Assembly: GCA_903994635.1 (NCBI GenBank) | Contig: CAJEXQ010000002.1 | Coordinates: forward strand, 62,001-126,000 | DNA from: an uncultured Chlorobiaceae bacterium | Lineage (GTDB): Bacteria; Bacteroidota; Chlorobiia; Chlorobiales; Chlorobiaceae | Direction of reading: 5' to 3' | Length of the DNA: 64,000 nucleotides | Shown: one piece after another, positions 11,543 through 21,834 of the stretch | Layout: every line of letters starts with the position of its first letter | Position numbering within the stretch: position 1 is the stretch's first letter | Notes under the pieces: model-generated | What the model saw: the letters and a program-made list of their open reading frames with translations, nothing else | What the model was told of the DNA's origin: nothing | The model's database searches: none | Made by a program: the position numbers and the translations under genes

Positions 11543-13423
11543 TTAAAGCTCCTTTATAAGATCGGTGATTTTATTCAGTATCTCCATTTCATCGAACGGT
11601 ATTCCCTGTATCTTGGTAAAACCTTCCGGTGCAATCATGAAAGTATCACGGATGATATGGATAAGCTGGCCATTATTGATCTCAGGAATAAGTATCTGCT
11701 TATAGTTTCCAAAAAGCTCTTGCAGATTTTTAGGGAACGGATTGAGATAACGCAAGTGTGCATGAGCGACACTGTATCCATTTTCAAGTGCCTGCTCGAC
11801 AGCAGTTTTAATGGCACCATAGGAGGATCCCCATCCGAGGACAAGCAAATCCCCTTTCAGTGGTCCATTATCAACAGTCTGAAGCGGAATGCTCTCGGCA
11901 ATCTGTGCGATTTTATCAGCACGAAGCCTTGTCATCAGCTCATGATTTATCGGGTCATGAGAGACGTTGCCGGTTTCATGCTGCTTTTCAAGTCCGCCGA
12001 TACGGTGTTCAAGCCCTTTGGTTCCGGGTATTGCCCATGAACGAACCTGACGCTCGTCTCGTTTGTATGGCAGGTACGGCGGATCTTCAGGTTTCCTGGC
12101 TGGCTGAAAACGTGGCTTGATTTCGACAAGATTATCCGAACTTTCGACCTCCCATGGCTCTGAGCTGAGAGCAAGGTAGCCATCTGTGAGGCATATTACC
12201 GGTGTCATGTGTTCTACGGCTATTCTTGCAGCTTCATAAGTGGTGTAAAAACAATCGACAGGGGATCGGGCAGCTATTACAGGCAGCGGTGCTTCTCCAT
12301 GCCTGCCATACATTGCCATGAAGAGGTCAGACTGTTCTGGTTTTGTTGGAAGGCCGGTCGATGGGCCGCCTCGCTGAACATTTATCACAACCAGTGGCAA
12401 CTCAAGGATGACAGCAAGACCGAGTGCCTCAGTTTTCAGCGCAAGGCCGGGGCCTGAAGTATTCGTGGCGGCAAGTGCACCACCGTAGGCAGCGCCGATG
12501 CTGCTGACGATACCGGCGATTTCGTCCTCAGCTTGATAGGTTTTAACCCCATATTTCTTCTTTTTGGCTAAGGTCGAAAGGATCTCTGTTGCTGGCGTGA
12601 TGGGGTATGAACCAAGGAAAAGTTCAAGACCTGCTTTTTTAGAAGCTGCGGTCAGGGCTATGGCACAAGCTTCATTGCCGGTCACCCTGCGATAAATTCC
12701 ATGCTGTTTATGGGGGGAGATATCAAATCGCCCGAGGTTTGCAAAGAGTTCCGTTTCGTCACCAAAGAAATAACCAGCTTTCATTGCTGAAATATTGGCA
12801 TCCGCCATCTGGATATTTTTCTGAAACTTGCTGTGCAATGTCTCAATCGTTGATTCAAGAGGAAGTGAATAGAGCCAGTAGAGCAAACCAAGCACAAACA
12901 TGTTTCTGCACCGGTCAATTTCTTTGCTGGAGAGGCCGCTCTCTTTCAGTGCTTCACGGGTAAGCTGCAGAACAGGTACTGGAAAAACGATATAGTTTTC
13001 CAGAGAGCCATCTTCCAGTGGGTTGGCCCCTTCAGGATAGCCTGCAAGTTTCAGATTTTTAACATCAAAACCTTCCGATCCAGCGATAATGATCCCGCCA
13101 CGGTGCAGGTTTTTCAGGTTTGCTTTAAGCGCGGCTGAGTTCATGGCAACCATGACATCAAACCGCGCACCCGGGGTATAAACAGGCTTGCTGCTGAACT
13201 GGAGCTGAAATCCGGAGACACCGGCAATGGTGCCAGCAGGAGCTCTTATTTCCGAGGGAAAATTCGGAAATGTGTTCAGTTCGGTTCCATACACTGCTAC
13301 AGTGTTGGCGAACTGGGTGCCGGTCAACTGCATACCGTCACCCGAGTCTCCTGCAAAAAGCACGGAAACGCTGGTTTTCGATGTTACATTAACCGGTCTG
13401 GTTGATTTTTGTGTGTCAGTCAT
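11543..13423 (-). CDS. korA: 2-oxoglutarate:ferredoxin oxidoreductase, alpha subunit (gamma-alpha fusion)
   Basis: 626-residue subunit in which an N-terminal gamma-like domain ([16 protein letters not shown], about residues 20-200) is fused to the pyruvate-ferredoxin-oxidoreductase alpha-type domain ([19 protein letters not shown] onward). A C-terminal transketolase-like domain follows. This fused architecture is typical of the KorA type. ATG 13423 has AGGGA just upstream. It is first in the korAB operon and meets the convergent accA through the terminator at 10460. The enzyme works in the cytoplasm with low-potential ferredoxin. Confidence 0.93.
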   Translation of the reverse strand: MTDTQKSTRPVNVTSKTSVSVLFAGDSGDGMQLTGTQFANTVAVYGTELNTFPNFPSEIRAPAGTIAGVSGFQLQFSSKPVYTPGARFDVMVAMNSAALKANLKNLHRGGIIIAGSEGFDVKNLKLAGYPEGANPLEDGSLENYIVFPVPVLQLTREALKESGLSSKEIDRCRNMFVLGLLYWLYSLPLESTIETLHSKFQKNIQMADANISAMKAGYFFGDETELFANLGRFDISPHKQHGIYRRVTGNEACAIALTAASKKAGLELFLGSYPITPATEILSTLAKKKKYGVKTYQAEDEIAGIVSSIGAAYGGALAATNTSGPGLALKTEALGLAVILELPLVVINVQRGGPSTGLPTKPEQSDLFMAMYGRHGEAPLPVIAARSPVDCFYTTYEAARIAVEHMTPVICLTDGYLALSSEPWEVESSDNLVEIKPRFQPARKPEDPPYLPYKRDERQVRSWAIPGTKGLEHRIGGLEKQHETGNVSHDPINHELMTRLRADKIAQIAESIPLQTVDNGPLKGDLLVLGWGSSYGAIKTAVEQALENGYSVAHAHLRYLNPFPKNLQELFGNYKQILIPEINNGQLIHIIRDTFMIAPEGFTKIQGIPFDEMEILNKITDLIKEL

Positions 13424-13627
13424 TGTCCCTGTTAATTACTTTTCAAAGTTGGTAAACAGCAAGAAAATCCCTGCATCAATAAGCTGCTGGACGAAGCTTA
13501 TCGACTTTTTATCTGGTGAAATGTGCGCTTGGTGGGTAAAGAGAAGACAAAATATGCAACGCAGTCTCCTCCCATTGGGAGAATTTAAGAAATAACAGTG
13601 ACTAAAACAAGCGTTGAACTGCTTTAA

Positions 13628-13885
13628 TTATGAATTTTTTTCAACAATAATATTGTTTTTTGTCAGGTACTCCTGCCATTCCTGCTCTTCCCTGGTCGGA
13701 CAATCGGGGGAGAGGTCACAGAAATTACAACGCTGTATGCTATATATCTGCTCCATCCAGCAGTCGTTGTGGCTCCTGGATACCTCGTTTACGTGATTGG
13801 GGTTCGCCTTCATTATTCTGGAAGCAATATCCATGAGTTCCAGAATATCTTTTCGCTTTTGTTGATGTTCCACTCCCCAACTCAT
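13628..13885 (-). CDS. Small conserved-looking protein with a CxxC-x5-C motif, function unknown
   Basis: An 85-residue protein that I do not recognise. The open frame extends to 14146, but ATG 13885 has a strong ribosome site (GGGAGGAG), and upstream residues look like untranslated sequence. The protein is hydrophilic with many Glu, Gln and Asn, has no signal peptide or membrane segment, and carries C-N-F-C-D-L-S-P-D-C plus a further Cys and paired His residues, which could bind metal or a cluster. It is about 200 nt upstream of korA on the same strand and divergent from alaS. Confidence 0.7.
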   Translation of the reverse strand: MSWGVEHQQKRKDILELMDIASRIMKANPNHVNEVSRSHNDCWMEQIYSIQRCNFCDLSPDCPTREEQEWQEYLTKNNIIVEKNS

Positions 13886-14153
13886 AATACTCCTCCCGTG
13901 GTTTATTCCGAAAAAATTGATGGGCGAAAACACCCCTGTAAAATCATCTCTCGAATATAATTTTTTTCTTGATAAAGAATACTTGATTATGCTTCGGCAT
14001 GGGCCTTGACTGAACGTGTAAGAGGTTGCAGGAGAACAAGTAAAATTATGTTGGCAACAAGCCTCAAAAAAGAGTAACTTCAGTGCCAATGAGAGGCAGC
14101 CGCATGATGTTGAGCGGCTTGATGAGAAGTATCGCAACAAGATCACAATCTTT

Positions 14154-16835
14154 ATGAAATCACGGGAAATCAGACAATCTTTTTTGGATTATTTTGCCCA
14201 AAAAGGGCATACCATTGTTCGGTCAGCTCCTGTTATTCCGGCTGATGATCCCACCCTGCTTTTTACCAATGCTGGCATGAATCAGTTCAAGGATCTTTTT
14301 CTGGGCAAGGGAAGAAGACCATATCAGCGTGCAGCCGATACCCAGAAATGTATCAGGGCTTCAGGCAAGCATAATGATCTTGAGGATGTTGGCCACGATA
14401 CCTACCATCACACCTTTTTTGAAATGCTCGGCAACTGGTCGTTTGGTGACTATTACAAGAAAGAGGCGATTACCTGGGCATGGGAGCTCTTGACCGAGGT
14501 CTGGATGTTGCCAAAAGAGCGACTTTATGCAACAGTCTACCAGGATGACGACGAAAGTTTTCAGATATGGAAGAGCCTTACCGATATAAATCCGGAGCAT
14601 ATTCTCCGTTTTGGTGACAAGGATAATTTTTGGGAGATGGGTGAAACTGGTCCCTGTGGTCCCTGTTCTGAAATTCACATCGACCTCACTGAAGATGTCA
14701 GCGGCGGCGCTCTCGTTAATGCCAGCGATTATCGTGTCATTGAATTGTGGAACCTTGTCTTTATCCAGTACAATCGGCAGAGTGACGGCCATCTGGAGCC
14801 GCTGCCCATGAAACATGTCGATACAGGTATGGGATTTGAGCGGGTTGTGGCGGTTATGCAGGGGAAGGGATCAAATTATGACAGTGACGTTTTCCAGCCG
14901 CTTTTTGACCGTATTACTGAAATAACTGGCGTTCGTTATGGCGCTTCGATGGACGATCCCCTCGACATAGCCATGAGAGTTATTGCCGACCACGCCCGAA
15001 CACTGACCTTTGCGCTCTCTGATGGGGCCATGCCATCCAATGAGGGGCGAGGTTACGTGCTTCGCCGTATTCTCCGGCGTGCCCTTCGCTACTCAAAAAA
15101 TCTTGGCTATAGCGGGCCGATTCTGCATCAGCTTGTCGGCACCCTGGCCACTTCGATGGGCGATGTTTTTCCCGAACTCCAAAAGCAGCAAGAGACGGTT
15201 AAAAACATCATCAAGGCAGAAGAGGAGAGTTTTATTGTCACCCTTGATCGTGGCATGGAGATTTTCAACGATGTTGTCGAAAAAGTCCGTCTTGCGAAAG
15301 GGTCGATTATCGACGGGCAGGATGCCTTCAAACTTTATGATACCTACGGATTTCCTTTTGACCTGACCAGTTTGATGGCTGCGGAAGTTGCGCTTCAGGT
15401 TGATGGCAAGGGCTTTGAACGTTGCATGCTTGAACAGAAAACTCGCGCAAGAAGCGACCGCAAGGAGAAGCAGCATGTTGGAGACGATGGTACAACGTGG
15501 AGCTGGTTCAGCGATGTTCATGCGTCCCTGTTTGCCGGTTACGACCAGCTTGCCATGCCGGTTGTTATTACCGGTATCAAACATGCAAAGGAGAAGCTGC
15601 TGCTCGCGCTCGACCAAACGCCATTCTATGCCGAAAGCGGTGGTCAGACTGGTGACAAAGGAGTGATAGAGACGACCCGTTACCGTTTTCAGGTTGCCGA
15701 TACCGTCAAGGATGGCGATACCATCATCCATGTTATTTCAGAAGCTTTCGACAAGCTTCTGGATACCTCCGTTCTTCTTGACGACCTCTCGCTGGATGCC
15801 CACGAGCTGTCAGCGGAAGCTGCTGTTGATTCTGCTGTGCGTCATGATGCCGAGCGCAATCATACCGCAACACACCTCATGCATGCGTCGCTTCGCAGGA
15901 TTCTGGGGCAACATGTGCAGCAGAAGGGCTCATTCGTGAGCGCCGAACGTCTCCGTTTTGACTTCAGCCACTTTTCAAAGCTCTCTGAAGGGGAGATTGA
16001 GGCGGTTGAGGCCGAAGTGAACGAACAGATACGCAGAGCCGAGCAGGTGGTCAAGCACGCCGATGTCCCTTACGATGAGGCGATTGCCAAGGGTGCCCTT
16101 GCCTTTTTCGGCGACAAGTATGCCGACCTTGTCAGAGTGGTCGAAGTGCCGGGCATTTCGGTTGAGCTGTGTGGCGGCACCCATGTTGATAATATTGGCC
16201 GGATTGGTCTGGTCAAAATCGTCAGTGAATCGTCGGTAGCATCCGGGGTGCGTCGTCTTGAGGCGGTGACCGGCAGCGCGGCTGAAAAGCTTTTGTGGAA
16301 CGAGTATCGAGAGCTTCAGCAGGTGCGCCATCTTTTGAAAGCCAAAGGGGATGAGGCGGTGTCGGAGAGAGTTGCTGAACTGATGGAGGCTAAAAAAGAG
16401 CTGGAAAAGCAGCTCCTTGAGGGCAAGATCACCGCTCTTCTCACCATGTTGAGCGCTGAACTCGCGGCTTCACCCGATATCTCTTGCTGCCGGGTGATAA
16501 CGAAGGTTGTTGAAGGGGTGGATGCTGAGACGTTGCGCCAGGCGGCCCTTGCGTTGCGAGAGAAGGAGCCTTGTGCTGCGGGTCTGCTTTGTACTGTTGA
16601 TGACGGAAAGGTGTCGCTGGTGAGTTTTGCTTCCGACCAGGCCGTTCGTGCATGCGGGATAGATGCAGGGAAACTGATTCGTGAAGCCGCAAAGCAGGTG
16701 CAGGGCGGCGGCGGCGGCAAGCCTGAGTTTGCAACGGCAGGGGGTAAAAATATCGACGGAATACCGAAAGCGCTTGCAACCTATACTGAATCGCTCAATG
16801 CTTTGCTGCAACAGGGATGCTTGAACAATAATTGA
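14154..16835 (+). CDS. alaS: Alanyl-tRNA synthetase
   Basis: 893-residue enzyme that charges tRNA-Ala. The N-terminal class II catalytic domain has [15 protein letters not shown] and [12 protein letters not shown]. The editing domain, which removes mischarged serine or glycine, has its zinc ligands at H570 and H574 (NHTATH) and C673 and H677 (CGGTH). The C-terminal glycine-rich end [14 protein letters not shown] is also typical. Full length. It is followed at 6 nt by a ferredoxin-like gene and may be co-transcribed with it. Upstream, 268 nt hold no gene I can see. Confidence 0.97.
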   Translation: MKSREIRQSFLDYFAQKGHTIVRSAPVIPADDPTLLFTNAGMNQFKDLFLGKGRRPYQRAADTQKCIRASGKHNDLEDVGHDTYHHTFFEMLGNWSFGDYYKKEAITWAWELLTEVWMLPKERLYATVYQDDDESFQIWKSLTDINPEHILRFGDKDNFWEMGETGPCGPCSEIHIDLTEDVSGGALVNASDYRVIELWNLVFIQYNRQSDGHLEPLPMKHVDTGMGFERVVAVMQGKGSNYDSDVFQPLFDRITEITGVRYGASMDDPLDIAMRVIADHARTLTFALSDGAMPSNEGRGYVLRRILRRALRYSKNLGYSGPILHQLVGTLATSMGDVFPELQKQQETVKNIIKAEEESFIVTLDRGMEIFNDVVEKVRLAKGSIIDGQDAFKLYDTYGFPFDLTSLMAAEVALQVDGKGFERCMLEQKTRARSDRKEKQHVGDDGTTWSWFSDVHASLFAGYDQLAMPVVITGIKHAKEKLLLALDQTPFYAESGGQTGDKGVIETTRYRFQVADTVKDGDTIIHVISEAFDKLLDTSVLLDDLSLDAHELSAEAAVDSAVRHDAERNHTATHLMHASLRRILGQHVQQKGSFVSAERLRFDFSHFSKLSEGEIEAVEAEVNEQIRRAEQVVKHADVPYDEAIAKGALAFFGDKYADLVRVVEVPGISVELCGGTHVDNIGRIGLVKIVSESSVASGVRRLEAVTGSAAEKLLWNEYRELQQVRHLLKAKGDEAVSERVAELMEAKKELEKQLLEGKITALLTMLSAELAASPDISCCRVITKVVEGVDAETLRQAALALREKEPCAAGLLCTVDDGKVSLVSFASDQAVRACGIDAGKLIREAAKQVQGGGGGKPEFATAGGKNIDGIPKALATYTESLNALLQQGCLNNN

Positions 16836-16841
16836 TCGGTT

Positions 16842-17336
16842 ATGCTGCTTCTTGACTGCTTTTTCGGGCGATGTGCAAAGCCCTCATGTGACGGTTGCGC
16901 CTTGGGGCTTGTTCGATCACTGCGTCTTGCCCTCAAGTCACGCGCAATGCAGAGGCAGGAGAACTCCTCTGTTGCTCCGGTTGGTTCGTGGGAGAAACCG
17001 GAGACGGTAACGCCGCATACCAGGACAACGCACCCCAAACAGGATACAACGAAAAAACGGAAGCGGTTGCTCGCTCCGAGGGAGGAGATTGCGTGGTATC
17101 CTGTCATCAAGCCGGAGCTCTGCAACGGTTGCGGCGACTGCAAGGTGCTCTGCAAACCCGGTGTCTTCGAGTTGGGCGAGCCAGACCCCACGGGCATTTG
17201 CCGACCGAAACTGATTGTTGTGCATCCCTACAAGTGCCTTGTGCTCTGCAACAGATGTGTGCCAATTTGCACCTCAGGCGCCATTGTTCTCCCTCCAAAA
17301 GAGAAATTTGAGCACTTCGTGGAGTATATAGACTGA
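16842..17336 (+). CDS. Ferredoxin-like iron-sulfur protein with N-terminal extension
   Basis: 164-residue protein whose C-terminal 90 residues form a two-cluster ferredoxin-like domain. The first cluster motif is [16 protein letters not shown]; the second is [17 protein letters not shown], with Cys spacing C-x3-C-x2-C-x3-C instead of the usual C-x2-C-x2-C-x3-C. A basic, low-complexity linker precedes it. The first 20 residues contain four more cysteines (C6, C11, C16, C19). No ribosome site is obvious for ATG 16842; ATG 16947 is an alternative start that would drop the extra cysteines. A paralogue follows 54 nt later. Likely electron carrier; partner unknown. Confidence 0.8.
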   Translation: MLLLDCFFGRCAKPSCDGCALGLVRSLRLALKSRAMQRQENSSVAPVGSWEKPETVTPHTRTTHPKQDTTKKRKRLLAPREEIAWYPVIKPELCNGCGDCKVLCKPGVFELGEPDPTGICRPKLIVVHPYKCLVLCNRCVPICTSGAIVLPPKEKFEHFVEYID

Positions 17337-17390
17337 CACAAAGCCTGCCGGAGAGAGGATGACTTAATAAACCACAAAACGGAGAGGATG

Positions 17391-17693
17391 ATGAGCGGCT
17401 CAGCAACACCAGCAAGGAAAAAACGCAGGCTGCTTGTTCCTCGCGAAGAGATAGCCTGGTTTCCAGAGATTGATGCATCCCTCTGCAATGGCTGTGGCGA
17501 TTGCGAAGAAATGTGCAAGCCTGGCGTTTTTGCGCTTGGCGAGCCGGAAGGGGTCAAGCGGGCAAGAATGACCGTTGCCAATCCCTACAACTGTGTTGTG
17601 CAGTGCAGCAGATGTCAGCCGGTTTGTCCTTCCGGAGCTATCAGTCTGCCTGTCACAAAAGATTTTGACCAGTTTGTGGAATACGTTGATTGA
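17391..17693 (+). CDS. Ferredoxin-like iron-sulfur protein (paralogue of preceding gene)
   Basis: 100-residue protein closely matching the C-terminal domain of its neighbour, including the shared RREEIAWxP-type segment and the terminal DFDQFVEYVD. The clusters are CNGCGDCEEMCKPGVF and CVVQCSRCQPVCPSGAI, again with C-x3-C-x2-C-x3-C in the second. GGAGAGG upstream fits ATG 17391 better than ATG 17388. The last 41 nt overlap the 3' end of serB on the opposite strand. A tandem duplication with later N-terminal divergence is the simplest reading. Probably a soluble low-potential electron carrier. Confidence 0.85.
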   Translation: MSGSATPARKKRRLLVPREEIAWFPEIDASLCNGCGDCEEMCKPGVFALGEPEGVKRARMTVANPYNCVVQCSRCQPVCPSGAISLPVTKDFDQFVEYVD

Positions 17694-18906
17694 TCGAAAG
17701 GTCGTCTCGATCCCTGAATCCCATCAGATAGAGAATGGCATCAAGCCCAAGGGTTGAGATAGCCTGTTTTGCACTCTCCCTCACAATGGGCTTTGCCCTG
17801 AAGGCGATGCCGAGTCCCGCTTTTCCAAGCATCGGGAGGTCATTGGCACCATCACCAACGGCAATCGTCTGTTCCAGCCGAATGTTCTCCTTTTTCGCAA
17901 TAATCTCCAGCAGTTCAGCTTTCCTCTTTCCATCAACAATCTGGCCGACCACTTTGCCCGTTAACCGGTGATTGTCAATTTCGAGCGTGTTGGCATAAAC
18001 GTAATCGATATTCAGCTTTTTCTGGAGGTAGTGGCCAAAATAGGTAAAGCCACCAGAGATGATAGCGGTCTTGAAGCCGAGGTTGTGCAGGTTATGAAAA
18101 AGCGCTTCGGCTCCCTCAGTCAGTTGCAGGCGTTGCGCAACTTTTTCCAGAATATGTTCATCCAGCCCTTTCAGCAGGGAAACTCTCCGCTGAAGGCTTC
18201 TGGTAAAATCAATCTCCCCGCGCATTGCCTGCTCCGTTATTGCGGCCACCTTGTCGCCGACTCCGGCCTCAATGGCCAGTTCATCAATCACTTCAGAGGT
18301 AATAACGGTTGAATCCATATCAAACACAACCAGCCGACGGTTGCGGCGAAAAATGTTGTCCTCCTGAAACGCAATATCCACCCCAAGGGTGTCGGTAATG
18401 GCCAGCATCTGTTCACGAAAGCGATTCTCATTTTTCAGCGTGCCCCGTATTGAAAACTCCACACAGGCTTTACTGCCTGCTTTGCTGTTGTCAAGCGGAA
18501 TTCGGCCCGAGAGTCGATTGATGGTATCAATATTGAGGTTGTGGCCGCTGATGATAGACGACACCCGCTCAAGCTGCTCGGCGGTAATCTTGCGCGCCAG
18601 CAGTGAAAGCAGATAACGGTGCTTGCCCTGCTCCTGCACCCATTGGTCATACTCCAGATACGAGACCGGAGTAAAGGTGATCTGAATCCCCAGCGTATGG
18701 GCACAGAAGAGCAGATCCTTGACAACCGGTGAAGATGAAGACTCATGTTGAATCTCAACCAGCATTCCAAGAGAGAGATGGTTATGGATAACCGCCTGCC
18801 CTATATCAAGCACAGGCACCTTGTAGCCCGCAAGAATAGCAGTGATTTTAGAGGTAAGCCCAGGTTTGTCGGGGCCGGTAATGTTGATCAGCAGAAGCTC
18901 TCTCAT
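17653..18906 (-). CDS. serB: Phosphoserine phosphatase with N-terminal ACT domains
   Basis: 417-residue HAD-family enzyme for the last step of serine synthesis. The nucleophile motif DMDST has aspartates at 196 and 198, followed by the ISGGFTYF and GDGANDLPML motifs. The first 180 residues form two ACT-like regions (LLLINITGPDKPGL and HRYLLSLLARKIT), which in relatives bind amino acids for feedback control. ATG 18906 is preferred over a TTG at 18939 because it matches the family start. It overlaps the convergent ferredoxin gene by 41 nt. This is the last core gene before the accessory region. Confidence 0.94.
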   Translation of the reverse strand: MRELLLINITGPDKPGLTSKITAILAGYKVPVLDIGQAVIHNHLSLGMLVEIQHESSSSPVVKDLLFCAHTLGIQITFTPVSYLEYDQWVQEQGKHRYLLSLLARKITAEQLERVSSIISGHNLNIDTINRLSGRIPLDNSKAGSKACVEFSIRGTLKNENRFREQMLAITDTLGVDIAFQEDNIFRRNRRLVVFDMDSTVITSEVIDELAIEAGVGDKVAAITEQAMRGEIDFTRSLQRRVSLLKGLDEHILEKVAQRLQLTEGAEALFHNLHNLGFKTAIISGGFTYFGHYLQKKLNIDYVYANTLEIDNHRLTGKVVGQIVDGKRKAELLEIIAKKENIRLEQTIAVGDGANDLPMLGKAGLGIAFRAKPIVRESAKQAISTLGLDAILYLMGFRDRDDLSINQRIPQTGQNLL

Positions 18907-19085
18907 AGTGGCTTGGTAAGGGTTTGTAATGCTGCTCAAGATATTACTAAAGTTGAAATTTACACAAGGTTCATGCGGAATATGCCGATGTTGTGGTTGC
19001 CCGTTATTTTGATGGGGAGTATTTCTTTGTTATAATATTGCTGTGATTTTTTTGTGAGAAAGCAAACAATGGACCGACAAGATGA

Positions 19086-19349
19086 TTGCGGATCTCCATG
19101 CAGATTTACGAGTACCTGTATATCCTCAGGTATTGCATCGTTCACCGAAACTTTCAGGCACAACTGACAAAACGGGCTACTTGCCATACATTCCGGCACT
19201 CTTTTGCAACCCATTTACTTGAGGCTGGGTATGATATTCGCACTATTCAGGAATTAATGGGCCATAAAGATGTAAGCACCACGATGATTTATACCCATGT
19301 TTTGAACAAAGGTGGCCATGGTGTAAAAAGCCCTGTTGATGGCTTGTAA
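19086..19349 (+). pseudogene. intI: Integron integrase (IntI), 3' remnant
   Basis: The last 60 codons match the C-terminus of an integron tyrosine recombinase: [18 protein letters not shown], then [20 protein letters not shown] with the nucleophilic tyrosine, and the family-typical ending GVKSPVDGL. The N-terminal two thirds, including the first catalytic arginine and the integron-specific insert, are missing. About ten codons also seem lost before the HTFRH block. It cannot be active. The fragment points the same way as the cassettes, the inverted arrangement known for a group of chromosomal integrons that includes Chlorobi, rather than diverging from them as in class 1 integrons. Confidence 0.85.
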
Positions 19350-19350
19350 G

Positions 19351-19522
19351 CAACGTTGTTATGCCGATCCATATAAGAAGCTAAAATAAAAAGTAATACA
19401 ATGGTTAAGTGTTATTTATTAAAACGATTAACGGTATTTCGAGTAGTTTGTAATTTACGTCTTATATGGGTTATAATTCAAAAATCTGCGGTTTAGGCGG
19501 ATCAATCTAATTATTGTTAGGC
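19351..19522 (+). other. attI-like segment, copy A (integron insertion site plus promoter)
   Basis: This segment begins just after the intI stop codon and ends with GTTAGGC, a perfect GTTRRRY recombination box, after which the first cassette starts. It matches 21886-22055 over its whole length, especially CAACGTTGTTATGCCGATC at the left end and CGGATCAATCTAATTATTG at the right end. Position and ending fit an attI site. Confidence 0.65.
19448..19477 (+). promoter_or_regulatory. Candidate cassette promoter (Pc)
   Basis: TTGTAA and a perfect TATAAT are separated by 18 nt inside attI-like copy A and point into the cassette array. The corresponding place in copy B reads TTGGAA-18-TGTAAC, so the second copy would be weaker. 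Confidence 0.5.
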
Positions 19523-19540
19523 AAAGCAAAAGGAGGAAGT

Positions 19541-20233
19541 ATGAATCAGATTGCTGAACTGCGTTCTAAGAAAGGCTCAGTTACTTTAGTCGGGTACGAT
19601 TTTTCTAGATCGTTAGAAGATCTGGTACGACAAGGACATATAGATTGCTGTATTGTCTCAACAGAGGACGGTTTCTCTCCTTTGGGTGCGTCCAGACAAT
19701 TCTTTTCAAGCGAGCTTGGAATTATTGAAGCCGATATTAGTAGGCTGGCCAATTGGAACAGGTTTACAAATAGTGAAATATCTTTGGTCGGTCTTCCAAA
19801 CCAAAGACCAACTAGCAAGTTGAAGGGTGTGGTTTTGGCTGCGAGTGAAACATCCAAATGTTATGAACAATTTGCTCCTGCTTTCCATAGTAAGCCGCAC
19901 AGAGACTTTTACTACAATGTGGCCTATGAAAGTATTGCATATACTACCAAAGTCTTAGGGGCAGAGAAGATCGCAATGTCCCACCTTTCCGGAAGTAGCC
20001 ATTTTCATGAAGATATCGCAACTTGTGTTGCGGAAGCCTTGGCCCACTTCTGCGATATAGCTGATAACCCAAATATTAGTTCTTTCTTGTTCGTTGGTTG
20101 TTGTATTGATCCAAACGATTTGTCTGGAATACAACGTCTTAATTTTGATAGCAACGTAACCAGACATCGCAATATTTGTACTAAAACTACACGAAAAAAT
20201 GAATTTGAGGTAATCAGCTTTGATTGGAGATAA
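19541..20233 (+). CDS. Integron cassette 1 protein, function unknown
   Basis: A 230-residue protein that I do not recognise. ATG 19541 has a strong AGGAGG site; the frame is open from 19514. No signal peptide or membrane segment is visible. Notable patches are SLVGLPNQR, HSKPHRDFYYNVAYESIAYT and SHLSGSSHFHEDIATCVAEAL, which are rich in His and aromatic residues, and a conserved-looking end VGCCIDPNDL. The DNA is clearly more AT-rich than the next cassette, as expected if cassettes have separate origins. It lies between the GTTAGGC box and the attC site at 20272, so it is a complete cassette. Confidence 0.75.
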   Translation: MNQIAELRSKKGSVTLVGYDFSRSLEDLVRQGHIDCCIVSTEDGFSPLGASRQFFSSELGIIEADISRLANWNRFTNSEISLVGLPNQRPTSKLKGVVLAASETSKCYEQFAPAFHSKPHRDFYYNVAYESIAYTTKVLGAEKIAMSHLSGSSHFHEDIATCVAEALAHFCDIADNPNISSFLFVGCCIDPNDLSGIQRLNFDSNVTRHRNICTKTTRKNEFEVISFDWR

Positions 20234-20271
20234 TCAGAAGCACGGGGTCAGGTTTTGCAATCATGTATTCG

Positions 20272-20337
20272 GCCTAACCCCGCAGTCAAGCGGGACGCCG
20301 CGCTGATGCGCGTCGCCCCTTACTTTTGACGTTAGCC
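20272..20337 (+). other. attC site 1
   Basis: Bounded by GCCTAAC and GTTAGCC, with an imperfect inverted repeat between them (GTCAAGCGGGACG against CGTCGCCCCTTACTTTTGAC) and a GCGC-TGAT-GCGC centre. This is the classical short attC layout and ends the first cassette. Confidence 0.9.
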
Positions 20338-20361
20338 CGCGAAGACAGCGTAGGAAATTGT

Positions 20362-21168
20362 ATGACTCAGGCTCTCATTGACCCAGCGATCGAACTGATG
20401 AAGGGCCAGCGTTTTGGCGAGGCCCTGCACTTGTTACGTCGAATTATCGAGCAAGACCCATCCCAGTGGAACGCTTGGTACATGGCCGGTCAGTGCTGCC
20501 GCTATCTGAACGATGTTGACGGCGCGATTGATCACCTCTCGCGCGCCGCAAAGCTAAAGAAAGATTCGCCCCCGATCTTCTTGGCGCTCGGAATAGCATT
20601 CCAGCTGAATACGCAGTGGGACGATGCGATCGAAGCATTTCGCCGTGCTATCGAAATAGATTCAGATTACGAGCTGGCTTACAACAGCCTGGCCCTGACA
20701 CAAAAGAAGCGCGGCGAACTGGACAAGGCGTTGCATAACTACGACGCTGGTGCGAAGGCCCTTGCCCGTCGAATCGCGAAGGCAATGCGAAACAGTCAGA
20801 TAAGCTCCATTCTCAAACATCGTGACACAGCGGGGAGCCTCTGGACTGAATACGCGATGTATGCCGCGCTGTATCTGGTAAGCAGTGAACAAGGCATCAA
20901 TGCCATTGCATGGCCTACTGGGCAACAGGCTCAGGAAGAGGAGCGCACAGAGAAACATTCAGGTCTCTACTGGTTTGATGCACCCAATGACAAAGGAGAG
21001 AACGTACGTTTGTTTCTGCCGAACTATTTCAATACGTTTCGGGAGCAACTGAAACGAGACCCTGGGTACTCCAATCTTATCGGCAATCGTGGAACGATTT
21101 TGGAGTTGCTTGGTCGCCACGATGAGGCTCGCCAACACTTTGACGAAGCGACGGAGTTTCAACCGTGA
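20362..21168 (+). CDS. Integron cassette 2: tetratricopeptide-repeat protein
   Basis: 268-residue protein. The first 130 residues hold about three to four TPR units, seen as repeating A-x3-hydrophobic patterns such as FGEALHLLRRIIEQDP and WDDAIEAFRRAIEIDSDYE. A last TPR-like unit, LLGRHDEARQHFDEATEFQP, closes the protein. The middle (about 140-220) is not TPR and is unknown. TPR proteins act as protein-binding scaffolds; the partner cannot be inferred. ATG 20362 has AGGA upstream. GC content is higher than in the flanking cassette, which supports separate acquisition. Confidence 0.85.
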   Translation: MTQALIDPAIELMKGQRFGEALHLLRRIIEQDPSQWNAWYMAGQCCRYLNDVDGAIDHLSRAAKLKKDSPPIFLALGIAFQLNTQWDDAIEAFRRAIEIDSDYELAYNSLALTQKKRGELDKALHNYDAGAKALARRIAKAMRNSQISSILKHRDTAGSLWTEYAMYAALYLVSSEQGINAIAWPTGQQAQEEERTEKHSGLYWFDAPNDKGENVRLFLPNYFNTFREQLKRDPGYSNLIGNRGTILELLGRHDEARQHFDEATEFQP

Positions 21169-21193
21169 GTGAGATGTGCCAATGATCCAACCA

Positions 21194-21253
21194 GGCTAAC
21201 AACAGCATGCAGCGGATGGCGCTCCGCGCCGCCGCTGATGCTGGGCGTTAGGT
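21194..21253 (+). other. attC site 2
   Basis: Bounded by GGCTAAC and GTTAGGT, with the strong inverted repeat CAGCATGCAGCGG...CCGCCGCTGATGCTG around a GCGCTCCGCGC centre. It separates the TPR cassette from the DUF4160/DUF2442 cassette. Confidence 0.9.
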
Positions 21254-21289
21254 ATATCATAAACTCAACAAGATAAAGTAAAGAGCATA

Positions 21290-21562
21290 ATGCCTACGAT
21301 TTCAATGTTTTACGGGATTCTTATTCGGATGTTTTTTCGGGATGCCGAGAAACATCATGTACCGCACATACATGCAGATTATCAGGGAAACGTTGCAGTG
21401 TACTCTATCCCTGAAGGAACGCTATTGGCAGGTTTACTGCCACCGAACAAACACAAGTTGGTAGTTGCTTGGATCGAGATTCATCACGAAGATTTATTGG
21501 CTGACTGGAATTTGGCAGTAAATGGAAAGAAACCATTTCCGATAAAGGGACTTGATCAATGA
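21290..21562 (+). CDS. Integron cassette 3: DUF4160 protein
   Basis: 90-residue protein matching the DUF4160 pattern: PTISMFYGILIRMFFRDAEKHH, then HIHADYQG, then a conserved WIEIHHEDLLADWNLA. This small family is nearly always followed by a DUF2442 gene, as here, with a 4-nt ATGA overlap. The pair behaves genomically like a toxin-antitoxin module and is frequent in integron cassettes, but I know of no proven biochemical activity. It shares one cassette, bounded by attC sites 2 and 3. Confidence 0.85.
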   Translation: MPTISMFYGILIRMFFRDAEKHHVPHIHADYQGNVAVYSIPEGTLLAGLLPPNKHKLVVAWIEIHHEDLLADWNLAVNGKKPFPIKGLDQ

Positions 21563-21816
21563 GAATTGCGGAACTACATCCACAACCTGATTGGGTGTTG
21601 TCAATTGTTTCGGAAGATGGCCGTGTTGGTCGTTTTGATGTCACTCCTTATCTGGAATACGAAGCGTTTGAAGAGCTTCGTGACCATGGTGAATTCATAA
21701 AGGTTATCAACGGAGGATACTTCGTCGAATGGGCGTGTGGTGCGGATTTGTCAGCGGACACAATTGAGGCGCAATGGAAGGTTGTTGGTAAAGCAGAGCA
21801 GCAGAACACTGTCTGA
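21559..21816 (+). CDS. Integron cassette 3: DUF2442 protein
   Basis: 85-residue DUF2442-family protein, recognisable by the two halves VLSIVSEDGRVGRFDVTPYL and VINGGYFVEWACGADLSADT. Its start overlaps the stop of the DUF4160 gene, implying coupled translation. It is the probable partner (antitoxin-like or DNA-binding) in a TA-like pair; this role is inferred from gene order only. Confidence 0.85.
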   Translation: MRIAELHPQPDWVLSIVSEDGRVGRFDVTPYLEYEAFEELRDHGEFIKVINGGYFVEWACGADLSADTIEAQWKVVGKAEQQNTV

Positions 21817-21834
21817 CCCTCTGTTATTTATTGA

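Noticed and set aside
13886-14153. Longer version of the small Cys protein reaching to 14146
   Set aside because: The upstream part has no ribosome site, while ATG 13885 has a very strong one.
15093-15731. 212-codon minus-strand ORF opposite alaS
   Set aside because: Shadow of alaS, which is conserved throughout.
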